A stretch of DNA of 64,000 nt, taken from the IMG/VR virus record IMGVR_UViG_3300025133_000040, positions 47,832 to 111,831 of that record; one strand, given 5' to 3'. The translations under genes and the position numbers were made by a program. Source of the DNA: a virus. The notes under the pieces are model-generated. The model was not told the DNA's origin, searched no databases, and saw only the letters and a list, made by a program, of their open reading frames with translations. Shown piece by piece: positions 62,700 to 64,000 of this stretch (position 1 is its first letter; each line of letters starts with the position of its first letter).

Positions 62700-62727
62700 A
62701 TTGTACCACAGGTTGGGACGGGGTCAA
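62700..62727 (-). promoter_or_regulatory. Promoter, TACAAT type
   Basis: TTGACC (62727-62722), 16-bp spacer, TACAAT (62705-62700). The -35 contains the TGA stop of the coiled-coil gene. Confidence 0.8.
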
Positions 62728-63065
62728 GCCTCAAGTGCGTCAACTCTCTCACTCAACGAGAGCAAGTGGGCATATATCGCGGCCTCGCCAACCATTTTTG
62801 ACTCAGCGTTAAGAACTTCGTTCTCGGTCGCCAGTGCCTTGTTCTTCCCCCGAAGCCTAGCGTTCTCGGCGTATGCCTCGATACGCAATCTCTCTGCCCT
62901 GTCTCTTAGGTCGGTGAGTATCTCTACCTTAGCCAACAGCTTGTCGTGCTCGTCAGCTATTTTCTCCAAGGTTCTCGCCGTGTCGTTTCGGAACTGCTGT
63001 TCGCTGTGAACCCTAAACCACTTGGCAACATTAAATAGTATTTGCGTGTTTGTTAATTGTTCCAT
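62724..63065 (-). CDS. Coiled-coil protein
   Basis: 113 residues. Almost all helical with heptads (KIADEHDKLLAKVEILTDLR, ENARLRGKNKALATENEVLN). Probably a scaffold or oligomer. Stop TGA is in the promoter -35. Confidence 0.65.
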   Translation of the reverse strand: MEQLTNTQILFNVAKWFRVHSEQQFRNDTARTLEKIADEHDKLLAKVEILTDLRDRAERLRIEAYAENARLRGKNKALATENEVLNAESKMVGEAAIYAHLLSLSERVDALEA

Positions 63066-63069
63066 AGAT

Positions 63070-63258
63070 TTAAACCCCTATTGAATCCCTCAGTTCTCGT
63101 TCTCGGCTCTGTAAAGCCGCCAACATCCCACCCGTAGCATTAAGCCCACCAAGTCGTTGAAGTGTTTCTAATCCCAGCAGCACCTCGATTGCCTCCTCAG
63201 CGGACATAAAAATTTCTACGTCCAGCTTGTTTACCTTCTTAAATTCTGTGCGACTCAT
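63070..63258 (-). CDS. Hypothetical protein
   Basis: 62 residues, basic start, helical middle (SAEEAIEVLLGLETLQRLGG). Unknown. Confidence 0.6.
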   Translation of the reverse strand: MSRTEFKKVNKLDVEIFMSAEEAIEVLLGLETLQRLGGLNATGGMLAALQSRERELRDSIGV

Positions 63259-63270
63259 GTAAATTATCCT

Positions 63271-63504
63271 TTAGATTGTGATAGAAGCGTAGTCTATAAC
63301 GCTATGAAATCGGAACAACCCCTCATTCCCCCTGTCGTTATACGTCCTGACAACGTCAAAAATACTAGGACGACTAACATCACAAGGGACGTACACACCG
63401 GAATAAGTGCCTTTTGCCCTGTCTACAGAGGTAACTCGAATAAGAAACGTCAAGTTACTATCTTTGACAAAATATAACTTACCTAGCTTAATCTGACTTT
63501 CCAT
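63271..63504 (-). CDS. Hypothetical protein
   Basis: 77 residues from ATG 63504 (AGGG 6 bases upstream). Beta-rich (MESQIKLGKLYFVKDSNLTF). First gene of its operon with a leader of about 120 nt that can close CAACG/CGTTG. Unknown. Confidence 0.6.
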   Translation of the reverse strand: MESQIKLGKLYFVKDSNLTFLIRVTSVDRAKGTYSGVYVPCDVSRPSIFDVVRTYNDRGNEGLFRFHSVIDYASITI

Positions 63505-63630
63505 GTGTTTCCCTTTGGTGATGGTACTTTTCAACGGTCAGCCCGTATTAGGGACTTCCTGTAACTCTGCTAGGAGTCAGTGTCGTTAATTCGTTGTTGA
63601 TTTTCCCGATTGTGTCTTTGCTATAACTAG

Positions 63631-63658
63631 ATTATAAGGTAATAACTGATGGAGTCAA
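63631..63658 (-). promoter_or_regulatory. Sigma70-type promoter
   Basis: TTGACT (63658-63653), 16-bp spacer, TATAAT (63636-63631). Confidence 0.85.
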
Positions 63659-63660
63659 GC

Positions 63661-63990
63661 CTAAACGCCCCAATGATTCTCATTTATTTCGTCTCTTACC
63701 CTACAACTCTCTACTGCCTCATCGACTACCTTCTGCTCATTGTCAGATAGCATCCTCTCGATAGTCACTTTAGATTTCTCAGAGATTTTAGCCCACATCT
63801 TATGGTGTTCAACGTGGAAGTCTTTCCAGGGGATGTCGCTCGCCATCCACTCTGTAGCGGCAATAAGGTGCTGCATAGTCACGTAGTGCGTATAGCAATC
63901 AGCAACTAAATCTTGTATTTCAATATCGCTATATGGTTCCTCTTCATCTATTTCGGGAATGTCTAATTCTACGATAACTTTAACTTTCAT
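63661..63990 (-). CDS. Hypothetical protein
   Basis: 109 residues from ATG 63990 (MKVKVIVELDIPEIDEEEPY ...). Acidic, helical C-terminal half. The window edge hides upstream signals; a GTG at 63999 is also possible. Unknown. Confidence 0.6.
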   Translation of the reverse strand: MKVKVIVELDIPEIDEEEPYSDIEIQDLVADCYTHYVTMQHLIAATEWMASDIPWKDFHVEHHKMWAKISEKSKVTIERMLSDNEQKVVDEAVESCRVRDEINENHWGV

Positions 63991-64000
63991 GTTATTCACC

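Noticed and set aside
1-64000. CRISPR arrays, insertion sequences, integrase or attachment sites
   Set aside because: I see no regular repeat-spacer series, transposase, recombinase or long terminal repeats.

Overview
This window looks like part of a large lytic bacteriophage genome. Every protein gene I can support lies on the minus strand. Genes are short, tightly packed and often overlap by a few bases. The recognisable ones are phage nucleotide-metabolism and recombination genes: PhoH, class II ribonucleotide reductase, ThyA, dCMP deaminase, MazG, RuvB and an rIIA/rIIB pair. They sit beside about 40 tRNA genes, a tmRNA and what I read as a circularly permuted RNase P RNA. The host is not certain. 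A pilin-like protein at 42711-42980, a sulfotransferase and secreted papain-like and Asn-Pro-repeat proteins would fit a planctomycete host, but this is inference only.

Layout from high to low coordinate, the direction of transcription. 64000-50618: many small orphan genes, rIIA/rIIB, RuvB with a RuvA-domain-III-like partner, HNH and uracil-DNA glycosylase. 50606-50255: tmRNA. 50196-44677: surface-polysaccharide genes (glycosyltransferases, LicD-like, KdsB-like, GT29-like, cupin, methyltransferase, GNAT). 44653-36966: tRNA operons with interspersed small genes and large structured non-coding RNA, ending in the RNase P RNA gene. 36900-31150: membrane and secreted proteins with a papain-like protease, then small zinc-ribbon and membrane proteins. 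31161-20684: CCA-adding-type nucleotidyltransferase, a Toprim gene broken by an in-frame TGA, then an RNA-repair-like set (2H phosphoesterase, ATP-grasp, macro domain, SLOG/YspA-like, T4 Rnl1-like ligase, polynucleotide kinase, second RNA ligase, metallophosphoesterase). 20664-18240: another tRNA operon. 18228-7190: sulfotransferase, MazG, then a roughly 10-kb operon with GlpX-type fructose bisphosphatase, a saccharopine-dehydrogenase-like protein, a GT4 glycosyltransferase, a sigma factor, ThyA and a ClpP-like protease. 7164-1: DUF1353, dCMP deaminase, a small ncRNA, RNR, PhoH, HNH and a partial gene.

Transcription is organised by a repeated sigma70-type promoter on the minus strand (TTGACTCCA, 16-bp spacer, GTG, then TATAAT, TATACT or TACAAT). 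I find 18 copies, paired with intrinsic terminators. Several copies provide the stop codon of the gene upstream, and several place the ATG of the gene downstream at or next to the expected +1, suggesting leaderless mRNAs.

The strongest theme is RNA biology. tRNAs for all 20 amino acids can be assigned. Seven tRNA-shaped genes carry a coordinated change at the D-loop/T-loop elbow (A18 with G55 in place of G18 with U55). Several others have shrunken D arms or 5-6-nt anticodon loops. Most lack an encoded CCA, and the phage has its own CCA-adding-type enzyme and RNase P RNA. The tmRNA encodes an unusually long 44-residue tag. Together with two RNA ligases, a kinase, a 2H phosphoesterase and a macro domain, this looks like a largely self-sufficient system for making, maturing, rescuing and repairing tRNA. 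All calls were made by eye; none has been checked by covariance-model or homology search.
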